Below are positions 35,513 through 44,131 of a DNA stretch of 63,113 bases, piece by piece; the first letter of the stretch is position 1, and each line of letters opens with the position of its first letter. Under the pieces are notes generated by a model. It worked only from the letters and a program-made list of their open reading frames with translations, did no database searches and was not told the DNA's origin. This DNA comes from Litoreibacter sp. (GTDB lineage: Bacteria; Pseudomonadota; Alphaproteobacteria; Rhodobacterales; Rhodobacteraceae), in the NCBI GenBank assembly GCA_026710325.1, contig JAPORH010000200.1, positions 1-63,113 on the forward strand. Reading direction: 5' to 3'. The translations under genes and the position numbers were made by a program.

Positions 35513-37318
35513 ATGACCCTCGACCCACGCATAGAAGATATCACAGCCCGCATCGTAAAGCGCTCAGCCGAGAGCCGTAAAACCTACCTCTCGCGCATGG
35601 CGCAAGCCGCTGAAGAAGGCCCGCGTCGCGGGCATCTGAGCTGTGGCAACCAGGCTCATGCCTATGCCGCCATGGGGCAGGACAAGGACGCGCTCGTCGC
35701 TGAGCAGGCGCCAAACCTTGGGATTGTCACAAGCTATAATGATATGCTGTCGGCCCATCAGCCTTTTGAGTCCTATCCCGCTTTCATCAAGGAGGTCGCG
35801 CGCAAAAACGGTGCGACGGCACAAGTGGCAGGCGGGGTGCCCGCCATGTGCGACGGTGTTACTCAAGGTCAAGTGGGGATGGAGCTATCGCTCTTCTCCC
35901 GCGACGTGATTGCGCTTTCTACGGGGGTTGCGCTCAGCCACAATACATTCGACGCGGCTGTTTATCTTGGTGTTTGCGACAAGATCGTGCCGGGCCTCAT
36001 CATTGCGGCTGGAACCTTCGGGTACCTACCGGGCGTGTTCCTGCCTGCGGGTCCCATGACCTCCGGTCTGCCCAATGACGAGAAAACCGCAGTGCGCAAG
36101 CAATTCGCTAAAGGGGAGGTCGACCGCTCCGAGTTAATGAAGGCAGAGATGGCGTCTTACCACGGTCCGGGAACTTGTACTTTCTACGGCACTGCGAATT
36201 CTAACCAGATGCTTATGGAATTTATGGGTTTGCACTTGCCCGGTGCGTCCTTCGTTAACCCGGGCACAGAGCTGCGCGATGCGCTGACGGAAGCGGGTGC
36301 CAAGCGCGCTTTGGAGATCACAAAGCTCGGCAATGATTATCGACCGGTTTGCGACATCTTGGACGAACGCACCTTCGTGAATGGGCTTGTCGGGCTGATG
36401 GCCACCGGTGGTTCGACCAATCTGATTATCCATATCATCGCGATGGCGCGTGCGGCGGGCGTTCAGCTCGATTTGCAGGATTTGTCCGACATTTCCGATG
36501 CAGTGCCGTTGATGGCGCGGGTCTACCCGAACGGTCTTGCCGATGTGAACCATTTCCACGCCGCTGGGGGCTTGGGCTACATGATTGGTGAGTTGCTGTC
36601 CGAAGGGCTGCTGCACCCAGACACCAAAACCGTTTTTGGCAATGGTCTCAGAGACTACCATTCAGAACCTCACATAAAGAATGGGGAGCTGAGCTGGGGT
36701 CCCGGCGCCACCAAATCAGAGAATGAGAAGATCCTGCGCCCGGCAAAAGACGGGTTCCAAAAAACAGGCGGCCTGAAGCAGCTCACTGGCAATCTGGGTC
36801 GTGCAGTGATCAAGGTATCCGCCGTCGATCCTGACCGCCATGTGATCGAAGCGCCTGCACGCGTCTTCTCGGACCAGCAAGCCGTGAAGGACGCCTGGCG
36901 CGCCCATAAGCTCGACCGTGACTGCGTGGTTGTCGTCCGCTTCCAAGGACCCAAGGCCAATGGCATGCCCGAGCTGCACGGCCTGACACCAACGCTTTCG
37001 GTGTTGCAAGACCGGGGCTTCAACGTAGCCCTTGTCACCGATGGCCGTATGTCAGGTGCGTCCGGGAAGGTTCCTGCAGCGATCCATGTCTCGCCTGAGG
37101 CTGTGGATGGCGGGTTGATCGCAAAAATTCAGGACGGTGACATCATTCGAGTTGACGCAAAGGCGGGCACGTTGGAAGTCCTAACGGAGGGTGTTGCGGA
37201 GCGCGTAGCAGCGCAACCCGACCTATCTGACAATGGCCATGGGATCGGCCGCGAAATGTTTGAAATTTTCCGCAGCAGCGTGGGCCGTGCCGATACCGGC
37301 GCAGGCGTTGTCGTGTAA
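35513..37318 (+). CDS. edd: 6-phosphogluconate dehydratase
   Basis: 601 residues, IlvD/Edd family [4Fe-4S] dehydratase, making 2-keto-3-deoxy-6-phosphogluconate. Conserved stretches include [29 protein letters not shown] with the cluster Cys, [14 protein letters not shown] with a second Cys, [16 protein letters not shown] and [24 protein letters not shown] 35513 is chosen because AGGAGAG lies 8 bases ahead; ATG 35489 would lie only 10 bases from the operator. Eda follows after 22 bases. Confidence 0.95.
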   Translation: MTLDPRIEDITARIVKRSAESRKTYLSRMAQAAEEGPRRGHLSCGNQAHAYAAMGQDKDALVAEQAPNLGIVTSYNDMLSAHQPFESYPAFIKEVARKNGATAQVAGGVPAMCDGVTQGQVGMELSLFSRDVIALSTGVALSHNTFDAAVYLGVCDKIVPGLIIAAGTFGYLPGVFLPAGPMTSGLPNDEKTAVRKQFAKGEVDRSELMKAEMASYHGPGTCTFYGTANSNQMLMEFMGLHLPGASFVNPGTELRDALTEAGAKRALEITKLGNDYRPVCDILDERTFVNGLVGLMATGGSTNLIIHIIAMARAAGVQLDLQDLSDISDAVPLMARVYPNGLADVNHFHAAGGLGYMIGELLSEGLLHPDTKTVFGNGLRDYHSEPHIKNGELSWGPGATKSENEKILRPAKDGFQKTGGLKQLTGNLGRAVIKVSAVDPDRHVIEAPARVFSDQQAVKDAWRAHKLDRDCVVVVRFQGPKANGMPELHGLTPTLSVLQDRGFNVALVTDGRMSGASGKVPAAIHVSPEAVDGGLIAKIQDGDIIRVDAKAGTLEVLTEGVAERVAAQPDLSDNGHGIGREMFEIFRSSVGRADTGAGVVV

Positions 37319-37340
37319 CAAGACCAAGAAGGACATCCAA

Positions 37341-37976
37341 ATGACACCGCTAGAGGCCAGCGCCGCCGCATTACAAATCTGTCAGCTCGCGCCGATTGTG
37401 CCTGTTCTCGTCGTTGACGATGCGGCGCATGCCGCGCCCTTGGCGCAGGCGCTCGTAGCAGGTGGCTTACCGGCACTTGAAGTGACGTTGCGCACGCCTG
37501 CCGCGCTTGAGGTGATCGCAGAGATGGCCAAAGTCGAGGGCGGCGTTGTGGGGGCAGGGACGCTGCTTACCCCGCAGGACGTACAAGATGCCAAAGATGC
37601 TGGCGCCCTGTTCGGCGTCTCTCCCGGGGCCACCGACCGGCTGCTAGATGCGTGTGAGGAAGCGGATTTGCCGCTCCTGCCAGGCGCCGCTACTGCGACC
37701 GAAGCCATGCGTCTTTTGGAGCGCGGCTATTCAATGCTGAAGTTTTTTCCGGCAAAGGCCTCAGGAGGCGCTACCGCGCTCAAAGCCATTGGTGCCCCCA
37801 TCCCTCAGGTTAATTTCTGCCCGACAGGTGGCGTCTCAATCCAAAATGCGCGCGACTACCTATCGCTCAGCAACGTGGTCTGCGCAGGCGGCTCGTGGGT
37901 GGCGCCCAAGGACAAGGTTCAAGCCGGTGACTGGGCCGCGATCGAGGCTTTGGCGAAAGAAGCCGCCGCGCTCTGA
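37341..37976 (+). CDS. eda: 2-keto-3-deoxy-6-phosphogluconate aldolase
   Basis: 211 residues, class I aldolase giving pyruvate and glyceraldehyde-3-phosphate. The Schiff-base Lys is in MLKFFPAKASGG (about 133-136), the catalytic Glu in LEVTLRTPAALE, and GAGTLLTPQDVQDAKDAGA and FCPTGGVS bind phosphate. The frame runs open upstream into edd, but ATG 37341 has AAGGA upstream and begins the homology. Ends 3 bases before a convergent lipoprotein gene. Confidence 0.94.
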   Translation: MTPLEASAAALQICQLAPIVPVLVVDDAAHAAPLAQALVAGGLPALEVTLRTPAALEVIAEMAKVEGGVVGAGTLLTPQDVQDAKDAGALFGVSPGATDRLLDACEEADLPLLPGAATATEAMRLLERGYSMLKFFPAKASGGATALKAIGAPIPQVNFCPTGGVSIQNARDYLSLSNVVCAGGSWVAPKDKVQAGDWAAIEALAKEAAAL

Positions 37977-37979
37977 CCC

Positions 37980-38585
37980 TTATCGCCCGATGCTTTGGAA
38001 GGTTACGCGCGGGTCGGGACCGATCCCAAGATAGCCCGCGGTCACCTTGGCGAGATGCTCACGGATACGCACCCGCTGTGTCTGCCCCTGTTGCGCGGAA
38101 ACAAAGGCTTGTTGCCCTACGAAAGCTGGCAGATCGGCAGAAATAAACTCAGGCTCGGTCAACCGGTTTCCGGCGCTGTCAAACACCGTCATGGTGTAAC
38201 GAATATCGTGAACAGCTTCTGGCGCGCGCTGCACCGCAATCGGCGTCACGGCGTGAAACTGCGCCAAAACCAGCTGAAGCGTCACGGGTTTTCTGCCGCG
38301 CAGGCCCTTGGCGCCCTCGGTGACCCCTTCTTCCAACAGCCGTTTCACCTGGGACCGCCGGTCACCCGCCGCTTCCCCGTGCCAGACAATGTCGAAATTG
38401 GGCGCATAGGAGTTTTGGTCCGAAGTGGTCAGGTCATCCGGGATCACCACCTGAACATTGCTCACCCGCCAGCCCTTGGTGACGGCGGGCGAGAGCGCTT
38501 CAGAGTAGTCCGTTTTCCAAGTGCCGGAACAGGCGCCAAGCGCGAGAAGTGCAAGCCCTGCAAGGGCGGAAGGGATCAGTTTCAT
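37980..38585 (-). CDS. Lipoprotein of unknown function
   Basis: 201 residues with a type II signal peptide: Lys2, a hydrophobic stretch and the lipobox LGAC, so Cys19 would be lipidated. The mature part is soluble; VIPDDLTTSDQNSYAPNFDIVWHGEAAGDRRSQVKRLLEEGV and the later LQLVLAQFHAVTPIAVQ suggest a compact alpha/beta domain. I recognise it only as a family of Rhodobacterales envelope lipoproteins. It lies 78 bases downstream of the MttB-like gene. Confidence 0.8.
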   Translation of the reverse strand: MKLIPSALAGLALLALGACSGTWKTDYSEALSPAVTKGWRVSNVQVVIPDDLTTSDQNSYAPNFDIVWHGEAAGDRRSQVKRLLEEGVTEGAKGLRGRKPVTLQLVLAQFHAVTPIAVQRAPEAVHDIRYTMTVFDSAGNRLTEPEFISADLPAFVGQQAFVSAQQGQTQRVRIREHLAKVTAGYLGIGPDPRVTFQSIGR

Positions 38586-38663
38586 GTCAATTCACCTGAC
38601 TTTTCATACAGTTTTTACCCCCGGTGTCGGCACAGGGTACCAATCAGAAGCGCTCTTTTCCAA

Positions 38664-40220
38664 TCATTTCAAATGAATGTTGAAACGCTCACGGATCGCC
38701 ATGTCCAAAATCGGGTCAAATTCAGCAGCGGACGGCTCCGAAAGGATGGCTTCTTTCCGCGCCACGGCCTTGGCAATCAGGTCCGGCTTGTCATTCTCCG
38801 CCCATTCCTTGGGAGAGGTCCTGTCGCCAAGGGCAGGGTAAACGTAGTTGCTTTCCATAAGCCCAAGGGTTTGATCGGTACCAAGGTAGTGCCCCGGACC
38901 GATGCCCGACCCATCTGTGCCAAGGCAGGTGGCGCGAATTTCTTCCAACCCCAGAGTGTCGTCCGTAACCTCAATGCCGCGCACGCAGCGCTGCGCCTGG
39001 CCGATCAGGTCATCGCCGAGTATCAGGGACTCGTGGCAAAAGCCCAGAAGCGAGGCATGCATGCCTGCGGCCTCATAGACCATGTTCAGCCCTGACAGTC
39101 CTGCCATCACGTTTGAACACATTTGCTCCCAGCCGGCCTGCATATCCGGCATCTTGCTGTCTGAAGCTCCTGCTGCAGCGCCGCCCGGGATCCCATAGAA
39201 ATGATGCATCTGGGCGCAACCAGCCGTCAGCAAAGCCTGCTCACCAGATCCAACCGACATTGCGCCCGTACGCAGATCGAGCCCGAAAGGCCAGGTGCCA
39301 AACACCGCGGGATGCCCCGGTGAGATCGCGTTGACATAAACGACACCAGCCAAGCATTCCGCCACGGCCTGCACAATCGCACCTGCAACTGTCGGGGGCG
39401 CTGTCGCACCTGCCATGCCAGCAGAGAGCAACAACACTGGCATGCCACCCCGGATGCAATTCTCCATCACCTCGCAGCTTTCGGTCGCGAATTTCATCGG
39501 TGGAACGACGAAGCAATTGGTGTTGGATACAAAGGGCCGTGCGCGCCACGCGTCCTCGCCGCCCGCAATCATGTGCAGCAGTTCAAGTCCACCTTTGACG
39601 AAGCCGGGTTCGGTGAAGGAGGTGCCGATATGTTTGGTCGTGCCTCTTGTCGCCGCGTAGATGGAGTTGTGATCCATTTCCTCGTTGTTGGAGATATCCC
39701 GGCACACCATAGGGCGTTGGAAGAAGTGGATATTATCGAGCGTATTGGTGATTTTCGCCGCGTCGAACAAGTCCTGAACGGTACTTTCGCGGTAATCATT
39801 GCCCTCGACATCAACAAGGTGCACCGCAGCACCTGCCGTGCCGTAGTGTACTCGGCTTCCAGACAGATCAAGGTCATTGACCGGATCACGGCCACAAAGT
39901 GTGACTTGCTTGGCCGCCTTTGCGAGCATGTCCTCAACCAGCGCGCGCGGGAAACGGATGCGCCCGTCATCGCCCAGGATTGCGCCAGCGCCTTTCAGGA
40001 TCTCGATACCCGAGGCGGGCGCATCGGCCAAGCCGATCTGTTCTAACGCGTCGAGCGCTGTCTCGTGGATGCGCTGCAACTGCGCATCTGTCATGGGTTT
40101 GTATGTGCCGCCTTCCATTCCGGGGCGGATAGGGCGCTTGTCTTCGCTCAAAGGGGCGGCACGCAGCGCCATGCGCGCGGCGCGGCCACCGGAACGGCGG
40201 GTGCGGATTTGTTCTGTCAT
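38664..40220 (-). CDS. MttB-like methyltransferase (non-pyrrolysine)
   Basis: 518 residues, trimethylamine methyltransferase superfamily (COG5598). Archaeal MttB carries pyrrolysine at an in-frame TAG; here the frame is uninterrupted, so it belongs to the larger non-Pyl branch whose known members demethylate glycine betaine or similar quaternary amines to a corrinoid protein. No corrinoid protein or activase is nearby, although cobalamin genes are at 49-53 kb. Typical stretches are HYGTAGAAVHLVDVEG, GTSFTEPGFVKGGLELLHMIAGG and FGTWPFGLDLRTGAMSVGSGEQALLTAG. ATG 40220 is preferred to TTG 40241. Confidence 0.85.
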   Translation of the reverse strand: MTEQIRTRRSGGRAARMALRAAPLSEDKRPIRPGMEGGTYKPMTDAQLQRIHETALDALEQIGLADAPASGIEILKGAGAILGDDGRIRFPRALVEDMLAKAAKQVTLCGRDPVNDLDLSGSRVHYGTAGAAVHLVDVEGNDYRESTVQDLFDAAKITNTLDNIHFFQRPMVCRDISNNEEMDHNSIYAATRGTTKHIGTSFTEPGFVKGGLELLHMIAGGEDAWRARPFVSNTNCFVVPPMKFATESCEVMENCIRGGMPVLLLSAGMAGATAPPTVAGAIVQAVAECLAGVVYVNAISPGHPAVFGTWPFGLDLRTGAMSVGSGEQALLTAGCAQMHHFYGIPGGAAAGASDSKMPDMQAGWEQMCSNVMAGLSGLNMVYEAAGMHASLLGFCHESLILGDDLIGQAQRCVRGIEVTDDTLGLEEIRATCLGTDGSGIGPGHYLGTDQTLGLMESNYVYPALGDRTSPKEWAENDKPDLIAKAVARKEAILSEPSAAEFDPILDMAIRERFNIHLK

Positions 40221-40406
40221 TGGTCTGGTCTCTCGCTTCAAATGGATGGGAACGGGTTCACATCACATCAAGCGGTCGCCCTCGGGCCGCACGGCCGCGC
40301 CGCGCACCAATGGTCCTCGAGACCAGCATCATTTTGCAACGCGATCTTTGCATCACACGTAGCCTCCCCTGAATGGAGATAGCACAAAACAACGCGACAC
40401 AGGTTT

Positions 40407-40438
40407 CTGTCCCATTTGCGTCATCCTGTCCCGTTTGC
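40407..40438. repeat. Tandem 13-bp direct repeat upstream of the MttB-like gene
   Basis: CTGTCCCATTTGC (40407-40419) and CTGTCCCGTTTGC (40426-40438) differ by one base and are spaced with a 19-bp period, close to two helical turns. They lie some 190-220 bp upstream of the MttB-like start. The 225-base stretch 40221-40445 otherwise shows no supported gene. The arrangement suggests a binding site for an activator; which one is unknown. Confidence 0.6.
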
Positions 40439-40445
40439 AGCATGG

Positions 40446-41555
40446 CTACCAGCTGCCGGATCCACCACCGCCAGAGGAAGACCCACCACCAAAGCTCGAA
40501 GACGAACGGCGTCCGGAGCCGCCACTGGAAGAGGAACTTGACCTCTCGCGGCGTGGCGTATCCACAACGCGCGTTTCGGTATGCCCACAGTTTTCACAAT
40601 GTGAGTCGAGCTGATCGCGTCCACCACTCGTATAGCTAGCCGCAACCAAATTCGTCCGACGTGTCTCATAGGTATGATATTTGCAATTGGGGCAGGCGGA
40701 ATGGCGTTTGCGCCACTTTGGGTAACCGATAATCGTTAGATGCTCGTCATGTTTGCAAAACCAGACGCCGTAGTTTTTAGCATCCAATTTTTCCTCAAGG
40801 ATCTGACCAGCGGTCAAGTATTGATCCTCTTGCACGTCGCCTAGTCGTAACATCACGCGACCGCATTCCGGGCATTTCTTCGGGCGCATCCGGATGAGGG
40901 CCCTAACACCATAGAAAAAGGCAAAGGGCAGGGCCATGCCGACGAACGGGAATGTCATGACCAAGACAATGATAATCGGAATGGCAAGACCGGAGTTGTT
41001 GTCGATCCAGAATTCGACCCGCTCCCCAAATGACAGCTTTGGCAGCGTGTTCGACTGCATGTCCAGCTGCGCTAGGCTCGCTCGCGTGCCATCAAGAATA
41101 CCGCGTTCGTACTCGTTTGATCGAAATCGCGGTAGCATGTCTCGTTCGATGATCCGTGTCGCGATACCGTCCCATCTTGCGGGGTAACCTGTTCCAAGCG
41201 CGATACGCACGTCGCGGTCTTGCACGGCTACGACCATTAGGATGCCGTCATTCCGCTCTGCGTTACCAACACCCCATTTGTTGAATAAGTCTTTCGAAAA
41301 ATCTGCAATGTCACGGAAGCTTCCGTAGTCGCTGCGGCGGTTGATCGTGACGACCGCCATTTCGTGGTCTCGCGCGTCACGCGCTTCCTGCAGCATAGCG
41401 GTAAGTTGTGCTTCGGTCTCCGGCGAAAGGATGTCTGCGAAGTCATTTACAAAGACCGAGGTGTAATCCGGCAAGTTTTGCGCTTGCGCTGCAGTCAGCA
41501 TGAAGAATGTGGCGCAGAGCGCTGAAAATGTGCAGAAAATTACCTTTCGCAACAT
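40446..41555 (-). CDS. TPM-domain protein (YgcG type)
   Basis: 369 residues with a signal peptide (cleavage near AQAQN, residue 25), a TPM domain (about 30-155; VNDFADILSPETEAQL and ALGTGYPA), a membrane helix (about 185-220) and then a cytoplasmic or exposed part with two zinc-ribbon-like Cys pairs (CPECG, CPNC, HCENCGH). The tail is Ser/Gly-rich and ends SSGGGGSGSW, a feature shared by many YgcG-like proteins. Function is unclear; TPM proteins are linked to photosystem repair in plants. ATG 41555 starts the signal peptide. Confidence 0.85.
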   Translation of the reverse strand: MLRKVIFCTFSALCATFFMLTAAQAQNLPDYTSVFVNDFADILSPETEAQLTAMLQEARDARDHEMAVVTINRRSDYGSFRDIADFSKDLFNKWGVGNAERNDGILMVVAVQDRDVRIALGTGYPARWDGIATRIIERDMLPRFRSNEYERGILDGTRASLAQLDMQSNTLPKLSFGERVEFWIDNNSGLAIPIIIVLVMTFPFVGMALPFAFFYGVRALIRMRPKKCPECGRVMLRLGDVQEDQYLTAGQILEEKLDAKNYGVWFCKHDEHLTIIGYPKWRKRHSACPNCKYHTYETRRTNLVAASYTSGGRDQLDSHCENCGHTETRVVDTPRRERSSSSSSGGSGRRSSSSFGGGSSSGGGGSGSW

Positions 41556-41559
41556 GTTT

Positions 41560-42363
41560 CTAGGTCTTTTGCTTGATGAGTGCGTCAACTTTGTCGCCCA
41601 ACATGGCACTTGTCAAAGGCGAGAAATCGCCATGTTGGAACATCGCCTCTGAAGCCTCAAAGATCGCTCTATGCGTCACCCGCGCCAAACTCGACCCCAA
41701 CGAAATCCGCGCGACTCCAGCCGCCGCGAACTCAGCCCGCGTGAATTTGGCAAACCGTCCCGCGGCCAGCACATTGACGGGTTTCGTCGTTGCGGCCACG
41801 ACCCGTTTCAAATCCTCCATCGTCGGCGGCAGCGGCACGTAGATCCCATCCGCACCCGCAGCGTCAAAAGCCTGTACGCGCCGGATGGCCTCGTCCATGT
41901 CATAGCCCCCGGTCATCACCCCATCCGCGCGTGCAACAAAGAACAAGTCGCCCGGCAAGGCACGCGCCGCGGCGCTCGCAGCGCATACGCGCTCCACCGC
42001 AAGATCAAAATCGTAATACCGCTCGGACGCCGCAATCGTGTCCTCAATGCAAATTCCTGCCAGCCCGACTTCGCCAGATAACTGGACCGTCTCCGCGCAG
42101 GTTTCTGGGCTTTCGCCAAACCCATCCTCGAAATCGCCCGAGACTGGGACAGAGACTGCGTTCAAAATCTCCTGAGCATGTGCCAGATTGTCGTCGCGCG
42201 ACGTGTGCCCACCATCTGGCAACCCTTTGGTGAACGCAAAGGCCGCTGATGACGTCGCAATTGCTTGCGCGCCCATGCCCTGCAACATCCGCGCCGAACC
42301 CGCGTCCCAGGCATTTGCCAGTATGAACGGGTCGCCCGGCTTGTGCAGGTCGCGGAAGCTCAT
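41560..42363 (-). CDS. Isocitrate lyase/PEP mutase family enzyme
   Basis: 267 residues, TIM-barrel phosphoenolpyruvate mutase superfamily. ILANAWDAGSARMLQGMGAQAIATSSAA, VPVSGDFEDGFGESPE and GICIEDT carry the metal-binding acids; FVARADGVM and the VNVLAAG strand follow. The catalytic Cys loop (KKCG) of isocitrate lyase is not seen, so it is rather a C-C or P-C lyase/hydrolase such as oxaloacetate hydrolase. It overlaps the aminotransferase stop by ATGA. Confidence 0.85.
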   Translation of the reverse strand: MSFRDLHKPGDPFILANAWDAGSARMLQGMGAQAIATSSAAFAFTKGLPDGGHTSRDDNLAHAQEILNAVSVPVSGDFEDGFGESPETCAETVQLSGEVGLAGICIEDTIAASERYYDFDLAVERVCAASAAARALPGDLFFVARADGVMTGGYDMDEAIRRVQAFDAAGADGIYVPLPPTMEDLKRVVAATTKPVNVLAAGRFAKFTRAEFAAAGVARISLGSSLARVTHRAIFEASEAMFQHGDFSPLTSAMLGDKVDALIKQKT

Positions 42364-43532
42364 GGTGTCATCTCCTTGGCAAAGCTCAACACTGTGCTGA
42401 GTGCGCGCTCAAACGCTTCATCATCTACCGTCATGGCCACACGTACATGACCCGCGGCGGCTTCGCCAAAGCTCTCACCGGGCATGACGGCGATGTGGTG
42501 AGCGTCGAGCAGTTGGTTTGCAAACTCTTCGCCCGAAAGGCCGGTCGCGCGGATATCTAGCATCAGATACATGGCACCCCCCGACGGCACGAGCTTGACC
42601 AGATTCTGAGCCTCAACTAGCCGTTTCCCAATCTCACGTCGCCGTTCAAATGGCGCGCCAACCTCCTTCTCGAGTCCCGGCCCCTCGTTCAACGCGAAGG
42701 TGGCCGCGTCCTGGATGTAGCCCGGCACGCCGTAGGTCGTATGGGTGGAGAGGTTGATAATATGCTCGACCACCTCAGCCGGTCCTGCGACCCAACCAAC
42801 GCGGCTGCCGGTCATGGCGTGGCTTTTCGACATGGACCCCACGACAAGCGTGCGCTCCACCATCCCCTCAGCTGTGCGCGGAGAAATATGCGCTCCTTCC
42901 CAGACTTGCGTGTCATATACCTCGTCTGAAATGCACCAGAGGTCATATTCGCGGCAGGCCCGCGCGATGCCGTTCACGGTCTCCTCCGCATAAACCACGC
43001 CGGTCGGGTTGTTCGGTGTGTTCACAAGGATCGACCGTGCCCCGCGTGCTTGTTTGGCAATGTCGATAAAGCTTGGTTGAAACGCGGCCTCCGGTCGGGT
43101 GAGCACGCTGCGCGGGGTCGCGCCAACGCCGCGCACGGTACCCGGATAGGTGGCGTAGTATGGGTCGCAAATCAGCGCCACGTCGCCCTCATCCAGCACG
43201 GCGTGATGCGCTGCAAAAAGAGCCGCTTGACCACCTGTTGTTATGAGAACGTTGTCGCGTGTTGTCGGAACGCCGCTCCGCTCTGTCAAACGCGCAGCAA
43301 CAGTATCGCGCAATGCGTTCGTGCCGGGAACGACGGCATAGCCTGTGTGTCCAGCTTTCGCGGCCTCATGCATGGCATTCAAAATCTTGGAATGGGTGCG
43401 GATGTCATGCTCACCAATTGTGAGTTCAGTGACTTCAACACCGTCCGCTATCATATTGCGAGCACGATAAAAAACATCCCAACCGTCAGAGCCCCCGGCA
43501 TTCAGGTTCAGTATTCGTTTGGACAGCTGCAT
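42360..43532 (-). CDS. Class I/II pyridoxal-phosphate aminotransferase
   Basis: 390 residues from ATG 43532. Fold-type I aminotransferase with the PLP Lys in GSMSKSHAMTGSRVGWVAG (about 237), the NTPNNPTGVVY segment, and ISDEVYDTQVW with the PLP-binding Asp and Tyr. AspC/AlaT-like; amino donor and acceptor are not evident. It overlaps the following PEP-mutase-like gene by 4 bases, so the two may act in one catabolic step pair. Confidence 0.9.
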   Translation of the reverse strand: MQLSKRILNLNAGGSDGWDVFYRARNMIADGVEVTELTIGEHDIRTHSKILNAMHEAAKAGHTGYAVVPGTNALRDTVAARLTERSGVPTTRDNVLITTGGQAALFAAHHAVLDEGDVALICDPYYATYPGTVRGVGATPRSVLTRPEAAFQPSFIDIAKQARGARSILVNTPNNPTGVVYAEETVNGIARACREYDLWCISDEVYDTQVWEGAHISPRTAEGMVERTLVVGSMSKSHAMTGSRVGWVAGPAEVVEHIINLSTHTTYGVPGYIQDAATFALNEGPGLEKEVGAPFERRREIGKRLVEAQNLVKLVPSGGAMYLMLDIRATGLSGEEFANQLLDAHHIAVMPGESFGEAAAGHVRVAMTVDDEAFERALSTVLSFAKEMTP

Positions 43533-43595
43533 CTGCGCGCTCCGTTTTGTAAAGATGGCGCGATCAAGCCTGCCGCTTGCCACCTTGTCAAATCG

Positions 43596-43946
43596 CTAAT
43601 CGTTACCCTCACGTAACGTTTTTTGAACGCTTTTGGGCAGCTTATCGAAGATCAGTTGGTAGGAAATTGCGAGCCGTTCTTGCAACTCATCATCAGGCAC
43701 CATGCCCCACGGGATCCGGATCCAACTGCGATGAAAATAGGGCGCCTTGATCGCGCGACCCATTTCAATCAACAACGAGGCTGTTTCAATGTCGGGCGTT
43801 TTGACGGACACGCCTTCGCCTTTATGCGCGATCAAGGCAAACATCTTGCCGCCGACCTTCCAGGAAGGGTGCTCGCCCGTGCTCTCATCTGCCCATTCGG
43901 CGCCGGGCAGGCTTTGACAGTAGTCATTCACAGTATCGCGGCTCAT
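43596..43946 (-). CDS. MmcQ/YjbR-family protein
   Basis: 116 residues. The compact CyaY-like fold of the family is indicated by SRDTVNDYCQSLPGAEWADES, the WKVGGKMFALIAHKG strand pair, VSVKTPD and the closing HRSWIRIPWG and ISYQLIFDKLPK. The family is often annotated as DNA-binding, without firm biochemical support. ATG 43946 is preferred to 43955 because an AGG precedes it. Confidence 0.85.
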   Translation of the reverse strand: MSRDTVNDYCQSLPGAEWADESTGEHPSWKVGGKMFALIAHKGEGVSVKTPDIETASLLIEMGRAIKAPYFHRSWIRIPWGMVPDDELQERLAISYQLIFDKLPKSVQKTLREGND

Positions 43947-43970
43947 GCATTGCAACCTGTCACAAAAGCC

Positions 43971-43999
43971 TTGGCCGATCCAGATTTCACTGCTATGCC
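43971..43999 (+). promoter_or_regulatory. Probable promoter of the cysS-cimA leader
   Basis: TTGGCC (43971-43976) and TATGCC (43994-43999) are separated by 17 bases. The start point would fall at or within a base or two of the ATG at 44006, making the leader peptide leaderless, which fits the lack of any ribosome site before it. The -10 match is only partial. Confidence 0.4.
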
Positions 44000-44005
44000 A
44001 CTCCC

Positions 44006-44050
44006 ATGAATAAGACCTGCACCATCATTTGCTGCTGCATTACCATCTGA
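44006..44050 (+). CDS. Cys/Ile/Thr-rich leader peptide upstream of cysS-cimA
   Basis: Fourteen codons, MNKTCTIICCCITI. Eleven of the 14 residues are Cys (4), Ile (4) or Thr (3), with three TGC codons in a row at 44030-44038. It stands 81 bases before cysS, whose product charges tRNA-Cys, and cimA, whose product opens the citramalate route to isoleucine. The composition matches the two downstream genes, as in classical attenuation leaders. The surrounding RNA can form mutually exclusive stems (44011-44108). No upstream ribosome site is seen; a leaderless mRNA is likely. The reading as a regulatory peptide is inference, but random occurrence of this composition is improbable. Confidence 0.7.
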   Translation: MNKTCTIICCCITI

Positions 44051-44108
44051 CATCAGTCAGGCGGGTCTTAACCATTTCCATCAGAGACATGAGTTGCTAA
44101 GCCCCGCC
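44011..44108 (+). promoter_or_regulatory. Attenuator-like alternative RNA pairings before cysS
   Basis: Segment 44061-44070 (GCGGGTCTTA) can pair with leader codons at 44011-44020 (TAAGACCTGC), 10 bp with one G-U, or, extended by G44060, with 44098-44108 (TAAGCCCCGCC), 10 bp with one mismatch. The two pairings exclude each other, and the first would be blocked by a ribosome on the leader. A small hairpin CTGAC/GTCAG (44047-44060) covers the leader stop. No U-run follows the second stem, so control may be of translation or Rho-dependent termination and not by an intrinsic terminator. Confidence 0.55.
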
Positions 44109-44131
44109 GGGACACTTGCGCGTGAGGCCAC

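Noticed and set aside
38664-40220. Pyrrolysine-containing MttB
   Set aside because: The frame has no internal TAG and no pylTSBCD genes are present, so it belongs to the non-pyrrolysine branch.
40258-40443. Minus-strand frame of 61 codons upstream of the MttB-like gene, with an AGGGGAGG before an internal ATG
   Set aside because: Arg-rich composition without recognisable pattern, overlap with the probable regulatory region, and no family known to me; coding status could not be supported.
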